A DNA stretch of 64,000 bases, taken from Oceanirhabdus sp. W0125-5. GTDB lineage: Bacteria; Bacillota; Clostridia; Clostridiales; Clostridiaceae. A model generated the notes under the pieces. It was not told where the DNA came from and did no database searches. It saw nothing but the letters and a program-made list of their open reading frames with translations. Each line of letters opens with the position of its first letter. Position 1 is the first letter of the stretch. Of the stretch, positions 1-7,822 are shown piece by piece. The stretch is taken from NCBI RefSeq assembly GCF_027938815.1, contig NZ_CP115913.1:5552001-5616000 (forward strand). Direction: 5' to 3'. A program made the position numbers and the translations under genes.

Positions 1-664
1 ATAAATTTTCTGGTCCTGCAACCTTAGCAATAAAACTTTCAGGTACAAATCCATATATAAATGCACCAACTCCTGCTCCCACAAATAAGAATGGTAGCAC
101 CTTTAAAAATAATGAAAATGTATCTTTTAATGCTAATTTAAACACCTTCGCATGCCTTTCTCCCTTTGTTCCTGAAATAACATCATATGTTATTGCTTCA
201 TCTGATGCGCCTTTAATAGCAACGTTTTTTATCTGATCTTCCATACCCATTTTTTCTAGTATTATTCCAGCTAAAACTGCAAATATGAAAGTGAAAATTG
301 CATAGATTACTGTAGTTTTAACTCCAAAGAACTTTATAAAAAGTATAATAATCATTGGATTTAATATTGGTGAAGATATTAAAAAGGAGATTGTCCCTCC
401 AAATGGTGCTCCACTTTTAAATAACCCAACTAAAATTGGTATTGTGGAACATGAGCAAAATGGTGTTATCGCTCCTAATGCTGCTCCAAAAATATTTTGA
501 AATCCTTTTTTAGGTTTTGTTAAAACCTTCTTTATTGTTTCTTTTGAAATATATCTCTGAAGCAGTGCTACTAGAAAACTAATTCCAATAAATAATGCAA
601 TAAGTTCGCCCATAATAAGCTTAAAGAAATCTAAAGCAACTGTTAAATTATTTATTTCAAACAT
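1..664 (-). CDS. ArsP/DUF318-family permease, partial (C-terminus beyond window)
   Basis: The reading frame starts at ATG 664 and runs off the left edge, giving about 221 residues. I translated it directly. It shows several hydrophobic helices, the family-typical Cys-rich segment CSCSTIPI near residue 70, and SSPILNPM shortly after. These match the DUF318/ArsP_1 permease family (predicted metalloid, organoarsenical or other small-solute efflux, inner membrane). Substrate cannot be told from sequence. It is divergent from an HxlR regulator with a shared 140 bp promoter region, which suggests the regulator controls it. Confidence 0.8.
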   Translation of the reverse strand, partial: MFEINNLTVALDFFKLIMGELIALFIGISFLVALLQRYISKETIKKVLTKPKKGFQNIFGAALGAITPFCSCSTIPILVGLFKSGAPFGGTISFLISSPILNPMIIILFIKFFGVKTTVIYAIFTFIFAVLAGIILEKMGMEDQIKNVAIKGASDEAITYDVISGTKGERHAKVFKLALKDTFSLFLKVLPFLFVGAGVGAFIYGFVPESFIAKVAGPENL

Positions 665-737
665 ATTTATATCCCTCTCTTTTTATTTGATTTATTGTGA
701 CCACAGGTTTATTATAATTTATATATAAAAAAAGAAA

Positions 738-776
738 AGTACGCACTTTTTAGTTATTAGTTACTTTTTGGGTACT
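738..776. promoter_or_regulatory. Candidate HxlR operator in divergent promoter region
   Basis: Between the permease and hxlR start codons, AGTAC (738-742) and GTACT (772-776) form inverted half-sites, with ACTTTTT motifs between them. HxlR/YodB regulators bind GTAC-containing dyads, so this is a plausible operator for both genes. Inferred from pattern only. Confidence 0.35.
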
Positions 777-804
777 ATAGAAACAGTAAAAAGGAGTTCA
801 TATT

Positions 805-1143
805 ATGGATATTGACAAAGGTTTAATTGAAAATTTAACTCTTGAAGAATGTGGAATAGAGTTTACTTTATCTAAAATAGGCGGGAAATGGAAACCTCTG
901 ATTTTATGGTTTTTAGCTAAGAAGGGAACAAAAAGGTATGGTGAAATCAGACGTTTCATACCTGCTGTTACGAATAAGATGTTAAGTCAACAGTTAAAAG
1001 AGTTAGTAAGTGATGAACTTATTCATCGTAAGGATTATAAAGAAATCCCCCCAAAAGTAGAATATAGTATTACAGAAAAAGGCAAAACATTAATTCCACT
1101 CTTAGATTTTATGTGTTCCTGGGGATATGAACATAATAAATAA
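805..1143 (+). CDS. HxlR-family winged-helix transcriptional regulator
   Basis: 112 residues, the usual size for HxlR proteins. Family features are visible: an N-terminal Cys (ECGIEFTLSKIGGKWKP), the KRYGEIRRFIP helix, MLSQQLKEL recognition helix, and the wing VEYSITEKGKTL. The single Cys at about residue 16 is the position used for redox or electrophile sensing in YodB-like members, so thiol sensing is possible but unproven. AAGGAG lies 8 bases upstream of the ATG. It probably controls the divergent permease and itself. Confidence 0.88.
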   Translation: MDIDKGLIENLTLEECGIEFTLSKIGGKWKPLILWFLAKKGTKRYGEIRRFIPAVTNKMLSQQLKELVSDELIHRKDYKEIPPKVEYSITEKGKTLIPLLDFMCSWGYEHNK

Positions 1144-1147
1144 CTAT

Positions 1148-1175
1148 AAAAGGATGTGCTTATGCACATCCTTTT
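1148..1175 (+). terminator. Terminator of hxlR
   Basis: Stem AAAGGATGTGC / GCACATCCTTTT with a 4-base loop directly after the hxlR stop. The T-tract is short. The right arm touches the end of the degraded yjbR copy on the other strand. Confidence 0.75.
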
Positions 1176-1350
1176 CACTCTTTCTCTTTCTTCTTTGTTA
1201 ATATTTTAAGAACTACATCATAAGAAATCTCAATTAGTCTTTTAATAAAATCCATATCAAAATTTTCATCTGACATATAGATTATTTCAATAATCTATAT
1301 TTATGTGATACACTGATTTTACCTCATTAAACATTGAACAAAACTCATAT
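1175..1350 (-). pseudogene. Degraded copy of the MmcQ/YjbR-like gene (3' part)
   Basis: On the minus strand this segment translates as YEFCSMFNEVKSVYHINIDY, a stop codon, and after a frameshift FDMDFIKRLIEISYDVVLKI and TKKKEKE. It lines up with the last ~60 residues of the intact gene at 1757-2122 (HEFRSMFDEIKPGYHMNKDNW, then EEDFIKKLIDISYDLVFKSL). The Trp codon TGG of the intact copy is TGA here, and a frameshift follows. It is a broken partial duplicate, ending just before the neighbouring Cys-rich gene. Confidence 0.82.
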
Positions 1351-1360
1351 CTAAAAAATA

Positions 1361-1636
1361 TTAATACCAACCGTCACAAACTTTCCAATATGAAATTTTA
1401 TCAAAGTTAATAAAACTCTTCTTTCCACACTTTTCTTTAATAACCAGCACTTTTCTGTCACATTTGCAATATGAACCTAAAAGAATTCCATATAAGCATA
1501 CGCATTCTTTACCACATTCAACATAGATTTTTACAACTACTTTCTTATGACATCTGTACTCTTTTTGGCAGCAGTGCTTTTCATCACAAAAATCATCACA
1601 ACAAAGTAAATCATTATATCCTTTATCTTCAAACAT
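1361..1636 (-). CDS. Cys-rich small protein, copy 1 (probable spore-layer protein)
   Basis: 91 residues with 14 Cys, many as CC or CxC, no signal peptide or membrane helix. The C-terminal half (GILLGSYCKCDRKVLVI, INFDKISYWKVCDG) looks like a small beta-rich domain. I do not recognise a named family. It is a close paralogue of the protein at 2285-2560. GGAGG lies 8 bases before the ATG. A sigma-K-like promoter 50 bases upstream and the Cys content suggest a late mother-cell protein of the spore coat or exosporium; this is inference, not homology. Confidence 0.75.
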   Translation of the reverse strand: MFEDKGYNDLLCCDDFCDEKHCCQKEYRCHKKVVVKIYVECGKECVCLYGILLGSYCKCDRKVLVIKEKCGKKSFINFDKISYWKVCDGWY

Positions 1637-1686
1637 TCAGTTATCCTCCTTAAATCAAGCTATCATTTGTTTTTTATATTTCAATA

Positions 1687-1714
1687 TATATTATGAAAAT
1701 CCATTTCAATTGGT
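1687..1714 (-). promoter_or_regulatory. Sigma-K-like promoter of Cys-rich gene copy 1
   Basis: Read on the minus strand: ACC (-35), 16 bases, CATAATATA (-10). This fits the sigma-K consensus (ACm-N16-CATAnnnTA). The same geometry occurs upstream of the paralogue. Confidence 0.6.
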
Positions 1715-1736
1715 CACATTTATGACATATAATGCA

Positions 1737-1774
1737 AAAGACCACCATTCTCAAATTTATGAACAGTGGTCTTT
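1737..1774 (-). terminator. Terminator overlapping the end of the yjbR-like gene
   Basis: Stem AAAGACCACTGTTC / GAATGGTGGTCTTT (minus strand) with one mismatch. The left arm encodes the last codons (Lys-Asp-His-Cys-Ser) and the TAA stop lies in the loop, so coding and termination signals overlap. Confidence 0.75.
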
Positions 1775-2122
1775 AATCTCTTTCTGCTTTTTCTTGGTTA
1801 ATGATTTAAAAACTAAATCATAAGAAATATCAATTAATTTTTTAATAAAATCTTCTTCTAACGCTCCATCTAAATAAACGGTATTCCAATTATCTTTATT
1901 CATGTGATACCCTGGTTTGATTTCATCAAACATTGAACGAAACTCATGTATTTCTTCCTTAGAATACTTTAAGTTAATACTTGTTCTCTCAGGTTCATGT
2001 ATGTTTATGAGTCCAAACATTTTATCTCCAACCTTAAATACAGGCACAGGAATTTTAAAAGGAACATCCTCAACTGCTCCTGGTTTACTTAAGAAATATT
2101 CTCTAACCTTTTCTATCTCCAT
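1757..2122 (-). CDS. MmcQ/YjbR-family protein
   Basis: 121 residues, typical length of the YjbR/MmcQ family (CyaY-like fold). Recognisable features are the N-terminal EIEKVREYFLSKPGA, KVGDKMFGLIN, and the GYHMNKDNWNTVYL segment near the C-terminus that is the family's most conserved part. The family is often called DNA-binding, but its function is poorly established. It sits between the two Cys-rich paralogues. The ribosome site is weak (GGGG, 8 bases before ATG). A broken duplicate lies at 1175-1350. Confidence 0.88.
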   Translation of the reverse strand: MEIEKVREYFLSKPGAVEDVPFKIPVPVFKVGDKMFGLINIHEPERTSINLKYSKEEIHEFRSMFDEIKPGYHMNKDNWNTVYLDGALEEDFIKKLIDISYDLVFKSLTKKKQKEIKDHCS

Positions 2123-2238
2123 ATTTTCACCCCTAAGTTTTAAATGGTATTTTATACTTTAATACTTTTTACATACATAAATCATTATTAATAATTATAT
2201 CACCTTACCAAAATAATACACCTATCTTAAAACAATAA

Positions 2239-2263
2239 GTCATATCCACAAAATGGATATGAC
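2239..2263 (-). terminator. Terminator of Cys-rich gene copy 2
   Basis: Perfect 10-bp stem GTCATATCCA / TGGATATGAC with a 5-base loop, followed on the minus strand by TTATTGTTTT. It lies 22 bases behind the stop codon at 2285. Confidence 0.7.
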
Positions 2264-2284
2264 CTTTATATTTTTAATTTATCA

Positions 2285-2560
2285 TTAATAATAGCCGTCG
2301 CAAACTTTCCAATATGAAACTTGATCAAAGTTAATAAAAATCTTTTTACAACATTTATCTTTAATTACTATTACTTTTCTATCACATTTACACATTGTTC
2401 CTAAAAGAATTCCACATAAACAAATACATTCTTTTCCACATTGAACATATATCTTTACATAAGGCTTCTTGCGGCATCTGCAATCTTTTTTGCAGCAATC
2501 TTTTTCATCATAATAATCGAAACAATAATCCTTATCCTTATATCCTTTATCTTCAAACAT
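2285..2560 (-). CDS. Cys-rich small protein, copy 2 (probable spore-layer protein)
   Basis: 91 residues and about 15 Cys; collinear with the copy at 1361-1636 over the whole length (MFEDKGY start, KKxxVKIYVxCGKEC centre, FINFDxxSYWKVCDG end). The N-terminal third is Asp/Cys/Lys-rich, the rest is beta-like. Strong AGGAGG site. A sigma-K-like promoter lies about 50 bases upstream, with the same spacing as in copy 1. Function unknown; a late sporulation structural role is the best inference. The pair is the result of a tandem duplication that also included the yjbR-like gene. Confidence 0.75.
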   Translation of the reverse strand: MFEDKGYKDKDYCFDYYDEKDCCKKDCRCRKKPYVKIYVQCGKECICLCGILLGTMCKCDRKVIVIKDKCCKKIFINFDQVSYWKVCDGYY

Positions 2561-2612
2561 TCTGTTATCCTCCTGAGATTAGGTTTATCTTCTGTATTTT
2601 TATCTTTCTCTT

Positions 2613-2640
2613 TATAATATGATATATATATATACTTTGT
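2613..2640 (-). promoter_or_regulatory. Sigma-K-like promoter of Cys-rich gene copy 2
   Basis: Minus strand: ACA (-35), 16 bases, CATATTATA (-10). It matches ACm-N16-CATAnnnTA. The predicted start leaves a leader of about 45 bases. Confidence 0.6.
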
Positions 2641-2675
2641 TACATTATTTTACAATTAAAATCAAATTACCATTC

Positions 2676-2710
2676 AAAAAAAATACTACCACTTAGATAA
2701 GTGGTAGTAT
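2676..2710 (-). terminator. Terminator of the TPR gene
   Basis: Perfect 12-bp stem ATACTACCACTT / AAGTGGTAGTAT, 4-base loop, then T7 on the minus strand. Confidence 0.9.
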
Positions 2711-2730
2711 CATACTATTATTCAAAATAT

Positions 2731-3195
2731 TTAATAAGAATCATCATAATCCAAGTCTATCTCTTCATCTAAAGAAAAATTTTCTTCATCCTCTTCTTCA
2801 TAACCTTCTTCATCTTCATAATCATATTTAAAACTTATTTCATCATTTTTGCTTTCTTTAATTTTCAATTCATTCTGAGTTACTTGATTTGTTAATGCTT
2901 TTTCTTGTCTCTTTTTTTCTTTTATTTTTTCTACATAGTTACCATATTCAATTAGTCTATTGATAGCAATATTATTTTTAGGATCAAATTCAAGCACTTG
3001 TTCACATAGTTTTACAGCAGTTTCAATATTCCCTTTTTGAATATAACATTTTACTAAACGAGTGTATGCCGCTGAGCATTTACTATCTAATTCAATTATC
3101 TTTTTATTTACCTCTATAGATTCCTCTCCCCAATTATTTTTTAAAACTAATTGCTTTGCCTTTTCTTTAAGTTCATTTAATAACATTTCGCTCAT
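2731..3195 (-). CDS. TPR-repeat protein with acidic tail
   Basis: 154 residues. Residues ~10-85 form two TPR-like helix pairs (NNWGEESIEVNKKIIELDSK, AAYTRLVKCYIQKGNIETAV, LEFDPKNNIAINRLIEYG), followed by a Lys/Glu coiled stretch and a very acidic tail (DYEDEEGYEEEDEENFSLDE) of about 35 residues. No signal peptide or membrane segment, so a cytosolic interaction protein. Partner unknown. GGAGG precedes the ATG and a strong terminator follows, so it is monocistronic. Confidence 0.78.
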   Translation of the reverse strand: MSEMLLNELKEKAKQLVLKNNWGEESIEVNKKIIELDSKCSAAYTRLVKCYIQKGNIETAVKLCEQVLEFDPKNNIAINRLIEYGNYVEKIKEKKRQEKALTNQVTQNELKIKESKNDEISFKYDYEDEEGYEEEDEENFSLDEEIDLDYDDSY

Positions 3196-3352
3196 AAAAT
3201 CCTCCTATAAATTCACGAATATGCTGTAGTATTTTTTAAAATAATTATTTTTCTAAATTATATTCTACAAAATTATTTTTTTTCCTTCTAAAAAATTAGT
3301 AGAATAAAAAAAAATTTTTCTACATTTTTTTGGTATAAAAAGCTTAAAATAT

Positions 3353-3386
3353 AAAAACCGAGGATTTTATATTATTCCTCGGTTTT
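3353..3386 (-). terminator. Terminator of the 7TM-PAS-GGDEF-EAL gene
   Basis: 11-bp stem AAAACCGAGGA / TCCTCGGTTTT, 12-base loop, located just behind the stop at 3395, followed by an A/T tract. Confidence 0.8.
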
Positions 3387-3394
3387 ATCTTTAT

Positions 3395-5674
3395 TTACTT
3401 CTTTAATAACATTCTATCCAATTCACTTTCAAATAAAGGTTTTGAAAAAATATAACCTTGAATTTTATCACAATCTTGTTCTTTTAAAATTTCCAATTGT
3501 TCAATTTCTTCCACACCCTCAGCAACCACTAAAAAATTCAGTTTTTTTGCAAAAGAAATGATTCCTTCAACTACTAACTTCGCTTTTGGATTTTTATGAA
3601 CACCATCTATAAAAGATTTATCTATTTTTAAAATATCAATAGGTAACTTTACAAGGTAATTAAATGATGAATACCCTGTTCCAAAATCATCTAAAGCTAT
3701 TTTAATACCAAGTTCCCTTAGCTTTTCAAGCTTTTTTATATTTAATTCGAATGATTCCATTAATATACTTTCTGTTATTTCTAGCGTTAAAAGTTTAGGA
3801 TCTAAATCTATTTCATTTATTATATTATTCAATGAAGCTACAAAATTAGGTGATTTAAGCTGAACACTTGAAACATTAACAGATATAGAGAAATCTTGCA
3901 TACCTTTTTCCTGAAAAAATTTGATTTTTTTACATGCTTCCCTTAAAATAAGTTCCCCTATAGGTATGATAAGCCCAGTTTCTTCTGCCAAGGGTATGAA
4001 TTTATTAGGAGGAATTAACCCTTTCTCAGGATGTTTCCATCTTACTAATGCTTCTGCACCAGTAAATTTATCATTTTTTAAATCCTTCTGCAGCTGATAT
4101 GCTATTATAAACTCTTCATTCTCTACAGCTTCATACATATTATTTTCCAATAATACTCTCTCAAGAATTTCATCATTCATATTTTTATTAAAAACTACAC
4201 ATCTATTTTTCCCTAATTCTTTTGCTTTGTTCATAGCAATCTCTGCAAACATAAAAATTTCCTGAAAGTTCTTTCCTTGGTCTGGAAATACTGTTATTCC
4301 ACTGCTTGCACTAATAAATATTTCATGATTCATCACATGAATTTTCTTCCTTAAAGACTCTAATATTAAATTAGATATCTCTCTAACACTTTCAATATTT
4401 TTAATATTATATAGTAAAACTATAAATTCATCACCACTATATCTACTTAAAACACTATTATTTGGAATACAAGATTTAATTCTTTCACTAATAACCTTTA
4501 GAAAAAAATCACCTTGTACGTGGCCGATTAAATCATTAACATATTTAAAATCATCTATATCAATAACTAGCAGCGCATGTTTTTCACCTTTATAAAATTC
4601 TCTATCTTGAAGTTCATTGACTTTTTTTGAAATATAAGCTCTGTTATAAACACCAGTTACCTCATCATAATATGCAAGGTAATTAATTCGTTCCTCATGT
4701 TTCTTCCTCTCAGTGATATTAGTATGAAAACCTGTAAACTTATACGGATTTCCAACTTCATCAAATAAAGCCTTACCTCTAGCATTTATCCATATATATT
4801 TATTGGATTTATTCTTAATTCTATATTCACATGTATATTGTTCTGTTTCTCTATTTAAGTGTCGTTTTAATTTATCCTTCATCTCCCTATAATCTTCAGT
4901 ATGAATCAATAAATCCCACAACGCCCTACGTTTATGTTCTTCTACCTTGGACCTCCCAATAAAACTCATTGATTTTGATGAAATATATGTAGTATTTTTT
5001 TTAAAATCATACTCAAATACCCCTTCATTTGCCCCCTCTAATGCTAATCTATATCTTTCCTCTGCCTGAGTTAATCTAACCTGTGTTATCTCATAATAGC
5101 AAATAATAATTCCAATACCTATTAATAAAAATAATATAGAATGAATAAAATACCAGACTAATTCTGAATCTGAAAACATCTCTGTATAAAAATCCAAAAT
5201 ATATATTACACCTAGTAAAAAACAACTAATTCCAGATATATACTTACCAATTTGTGCATTCTTAAAAAAAACAAAAACTATGGAACTTATAAATATCATT
5301 AGAAATGCAAATAAAAAGTATGAAAATCCACCATTTGTATCTAATACAAAAATATCAAAACTTAATATTAATATGAAAGGAATTACTATCACTCTTATAT
5401 ATTTTGAATATTTGAAAATCTTATCTATTAAAAAAACATATAATCCATTTACTAGCAACATTGTACCTGTTAATAATAATATATTACTTATTAAAGTCAC
5501 CCCTGTAAATTCTTCAGGCACATCTAATAAAAAGCTTAACGTGTATACAAAACTTGACATTGAAAAATAAAAAAAACTTTTCATTTTACTATTTTTATAA
5601 AAATAAAAAAATAAAATAGATAATAAAAAACTGCTTATTGCTAAAAAAATTATCCCCGTGACTAGTTCATTCAT
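3395..5674 (-). CDS. Membrane PAS-GGDEF-EAL c-di-GMP protein
   Basis: 759 residues. Residues 1-200 hold about seven membrane helices, followed by a PAS/PAC unit (~205-325, ending GFHTNITERKK), a GGDEF domain (~335-495) and an EAL domain (~505-755). The GGDEF signature is SGDEF and no RxxD I-site precedes it, so cyclase activity is uncertain. The EAL domain keeps its catalytic set: EALVRW, NVSS, LEITES, DDFGTG, KIDK, EGVE, so phosphodiesterase activity is likely. The membrane sensor is homologous to that of the adjacent histidine kinase (GKYIxGxS, YFIHSILFLLIGIG). AAGGAG precedes the ATG. Probably turns over c-di-GMP in response to a membrane signal. Confidence 0.9.
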   Translation of the reverse strand: MNELVTGIIFLAISSFLLSILFFYFYKNSKMKSFFYFSMSSFVYTLSFLLDVPEEFTGVTLISNILLLTGTMLLVNGLYVFLIDKIFKYSKYIRVIVIPFILILSFDIFVLDTNGGFSYFLFAFLMIFISSIVFVFFKNAQIGKYISGISCFLLGVIYILDFYTEMFSDSELVWYFIHSILFLLIGIGIIICYYEITQVRLTQAEERYRLALEGANEGVFEYDFKKNTTYISSKSMSFIGRSKVEEHKRRALWDLLIHTEDYREMKDKLKRHLNRETEQYTCEYRIKNKSNKYIWINARGKALFDEVGNPYKFTGFHTNITERKKHEERINYLAYYDEVTGVYNRAYISKKVNELQDREFYKGEKHALLVIDIDDFKYVNDLIGHVQGDFFLKVISERIKSCIPNNSVLSRYSGDEFIVLLYNIKNIESVREISNLILESLRKKIHVMNHEIFISASSGITVFPDQGKNFQEIFMFAEIAMNKAKELGKNRCVVFNKNMNDEILERVLLENNMYEAVENEEFIIAYQLQKDLKNDKFTGAEALVRWKHPEKGLIPPNKFIPLAEETGLIIPIGELILREACKKIKFFQEKGMQDFSISVNVSSVQLKSPNFVASLNNIINEIDLDPKLLTLEITESILMESFELNIKKLEKLRELGIKIALDDFGTGYSSFNYLVKLPIDILKIDKSFIDGVHKNPKAKLVVEGIISFAKKLNFLVVAEGVEEIEQLEILKEQDCDKIQGYIFSKPLFESELDRMLLKK

Positions 5675-5790
5675 ATAGTACTCCTTAGTATAAATAAAGT
5701 TTTCTAGTAATACTCCATTATTAAATATCTTATAATTACTAATTCTACAAAATATAATATATTCCTCTATAAATTACCTTTACATAAAAT

Positions 5791-5826
5791 AAAACCTCTT
5801 TTCACAACCATGTGAAAAGAGGTTTT
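5791..5826 (-). terminator. Terminator overlapping the stop of the broken kinase gene
   Basis: Perfect 16-bp stem AAAACCTCTTTTCACA / TGTGAAAAGAGGTTTT with a 4-base loop. The TAA stop (5826-5828) abuts the right arm. Confidence 0.85.
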
Positions 5827-7651
5827 TACTCATATATATCAGAAAACTCAATATGTATTCTTTCAACCTTATCTTGCTTAATATTATTATTTTTTTCTAC
5901 TTTACTTTTTTCATTTAGTAACTTAACTGGAAGCTCAATTATAAATTCTGTTCCTTTTCCATATTCACTTTTAACTTCAATAATACCTTCATGCATTTCT
6001 ACCAATGATTTTGCTAAAGATAGCCCTATACCACTTCCTTCATGATTTCTTGTGGTAGACTTATCTACTTGTGCAAATCTATTAAATATTACATTTAATT
6101 TATTCTTCGGAATACCTATTCCTGTATCTTTTACAGAGATCACAATTGTTTCTTCCTTATCATGAATATCTATCTTTATAGTTCCTCCAGCCTCTGTAAA
6201 TTTTAATGAATTTGATATAAGATTTAAAATAATTCTTTCTATTTTATCAGGATCACATGATATTATTTTTTCTTCAATATCAGTATCAAAAATTATTTCT
6301 ACATCTTTATTCTCTATATATTCAGCAACAGATAATGTTATATCTTCAACAACACTTACTATGTTACAATTTTGCAAATCTATACTGAAGTAATTCGAAT
6401 CAATTTTTGTAATATCAATTAAATTATTTATTAATCTTAATAATCTATGAGCATTTTGCTTCAATATTTTAATATATTGATTAACCTTTTCTTTCTCCTG
6501 TTGATCAACTATATTTTTTAATTTAATATTTAGTACTTGCACTGTAGAAAAAATTAAATTTAAAGGAGTTTTAAATTCGTGAGATAAATTGGCAAAAAAC
6601 TCGTTTCTTAATCTCTCATACTCTTTCGCTTCCTTTAATTGCCTTTCCTCTTCCTCTACTCTCCTTTGTAATTGTTCTGCTCTTTTCCGCTCTGAAATAT
6701 CTCGAATAATTGAAAGTATTCCAAATTTACCGTCATATTCATAAAAAGTATCGCAAACTTCTATATCAATTTCTTTGCCGTCTCGCCTAGTTAATTTTTC
6801 TTCAAAAATTCTAGGAGTCTCTCCCTTTTTCATATCTACTAAATGTTTTTTTACTATTTTATTTAAATCTTCATCAAGATACTCCGTTACCCTTTTACCT
6901 ATAAAGTCATTAGGATTATCAATCCCCATAATATCTGCTAATGCGGAATTCATATAAAGTATTTCGCCCTTTACATGAATACAAATCCCATCAGGTAATG
7001 CTTCAACAAGCAGTCTATTTCTTTCCTCTACCTTAGCTAGCCTAATCTGAGTTATCTCATAATAACATATTACCATTCCAATTCCTATTAACAAAAATAA
7101 TATTGAATGGATGAAATACCATATTAAATTAAATCCCCAAAATAGATCAACAAAAAAATCTATAATATATATGCCTCCTAAAAAAGACCACTTAAACCAG
7201 TAATATATTTCCCTAGCATACAACTCTTGAAATAATAAAAAATTCCATAACTTATGATTAAAGTCAAAATTCCAAAAACAAGATATAAAAATCTGTCATA
7301 TAAATTTAGACATGAAATTATATATCCAATGATAAGTATTATACTAATCATTATTCCAGATATATATTTTAGTTTTTTAGAAACTTTATTTCTAATAAAA
7401 TCGTATGCTCCAACAAATAACAATAAAGTAGCCAATAATGTTAAAATAAAATTCATACCGTCCCCAAAAACATTATTGAAAATACCTTCTACAACTACTA
7501 TAGATAGGAATTTCAATGTAAAGACAATTGTGGACATTGAAAAATAATAGAAACATTTAATTTTATCATTCTTATAAATATAAAAGAAAACTATTGATAA
7601 TAAAAGACTACTAAAAGCTTGAAAAGCTAATCCTACCATTTCCTGATACAT
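5826..7651 (-). pseudogene. Membrane PAS histidine kinase, interrupted by a frameshift
   Basis: Two overlapping frames together form one kinase of about 608 residues. The 5' part (7651 to 7178, 157 codons) encodes the membrane sensor and stops at TAG 7178-7180. The rest continues in another frame down to 5826. The join is an A6 run at 7180-7185 (T6 in the gene); one more T would restore GLFLGGIYII, matching the paralogous sensor of the GGDEF-EAL protein. Downstream domains are PAS, HisKA (SHEFKTPLNLI) and HATPase_c (NLISNSLKF, DTGIGIP, GSGIGLSLAKSL), all intact. This may be a real mutation, a phase-variable tract or a sequencing error. No response regulator is adjacent. Confidence 0.85.
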
Positions 7652-7768
7652 ATATAATACCTCTCAATATGTAATAATGTTATTACAAATTATGAATTTT
7701 TCTTTTAAAGGATATAATACTTTTTTCTTCATTATATACTAAAATCCTCTATTTTATTTAAAAATAAT

Positions 7769-7800
7769 AGGACTTTTGCTCTTTTTTGAGCGAAAGTCCT
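7769..7800 (-). terminator. Terminator of the SUV3-like helicase gene
   Basis: 13-bp stem AGGACTTTTGCTC / GAGCGAAAGTCCT with one mismatch and a 6-base loop, followed by TATTATTTTT on the minus strand. Confidence 0.85.
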
Positions 7801-7822
7801 AGAAATTTCATTAATATCTCCT

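Noticed and set aside
5280..5570. 96-codon plus-strand frame inside the GGDEF-EAL gene
   Set aside because: Antisense shadow of the membrane-helix region; no ribosome site.
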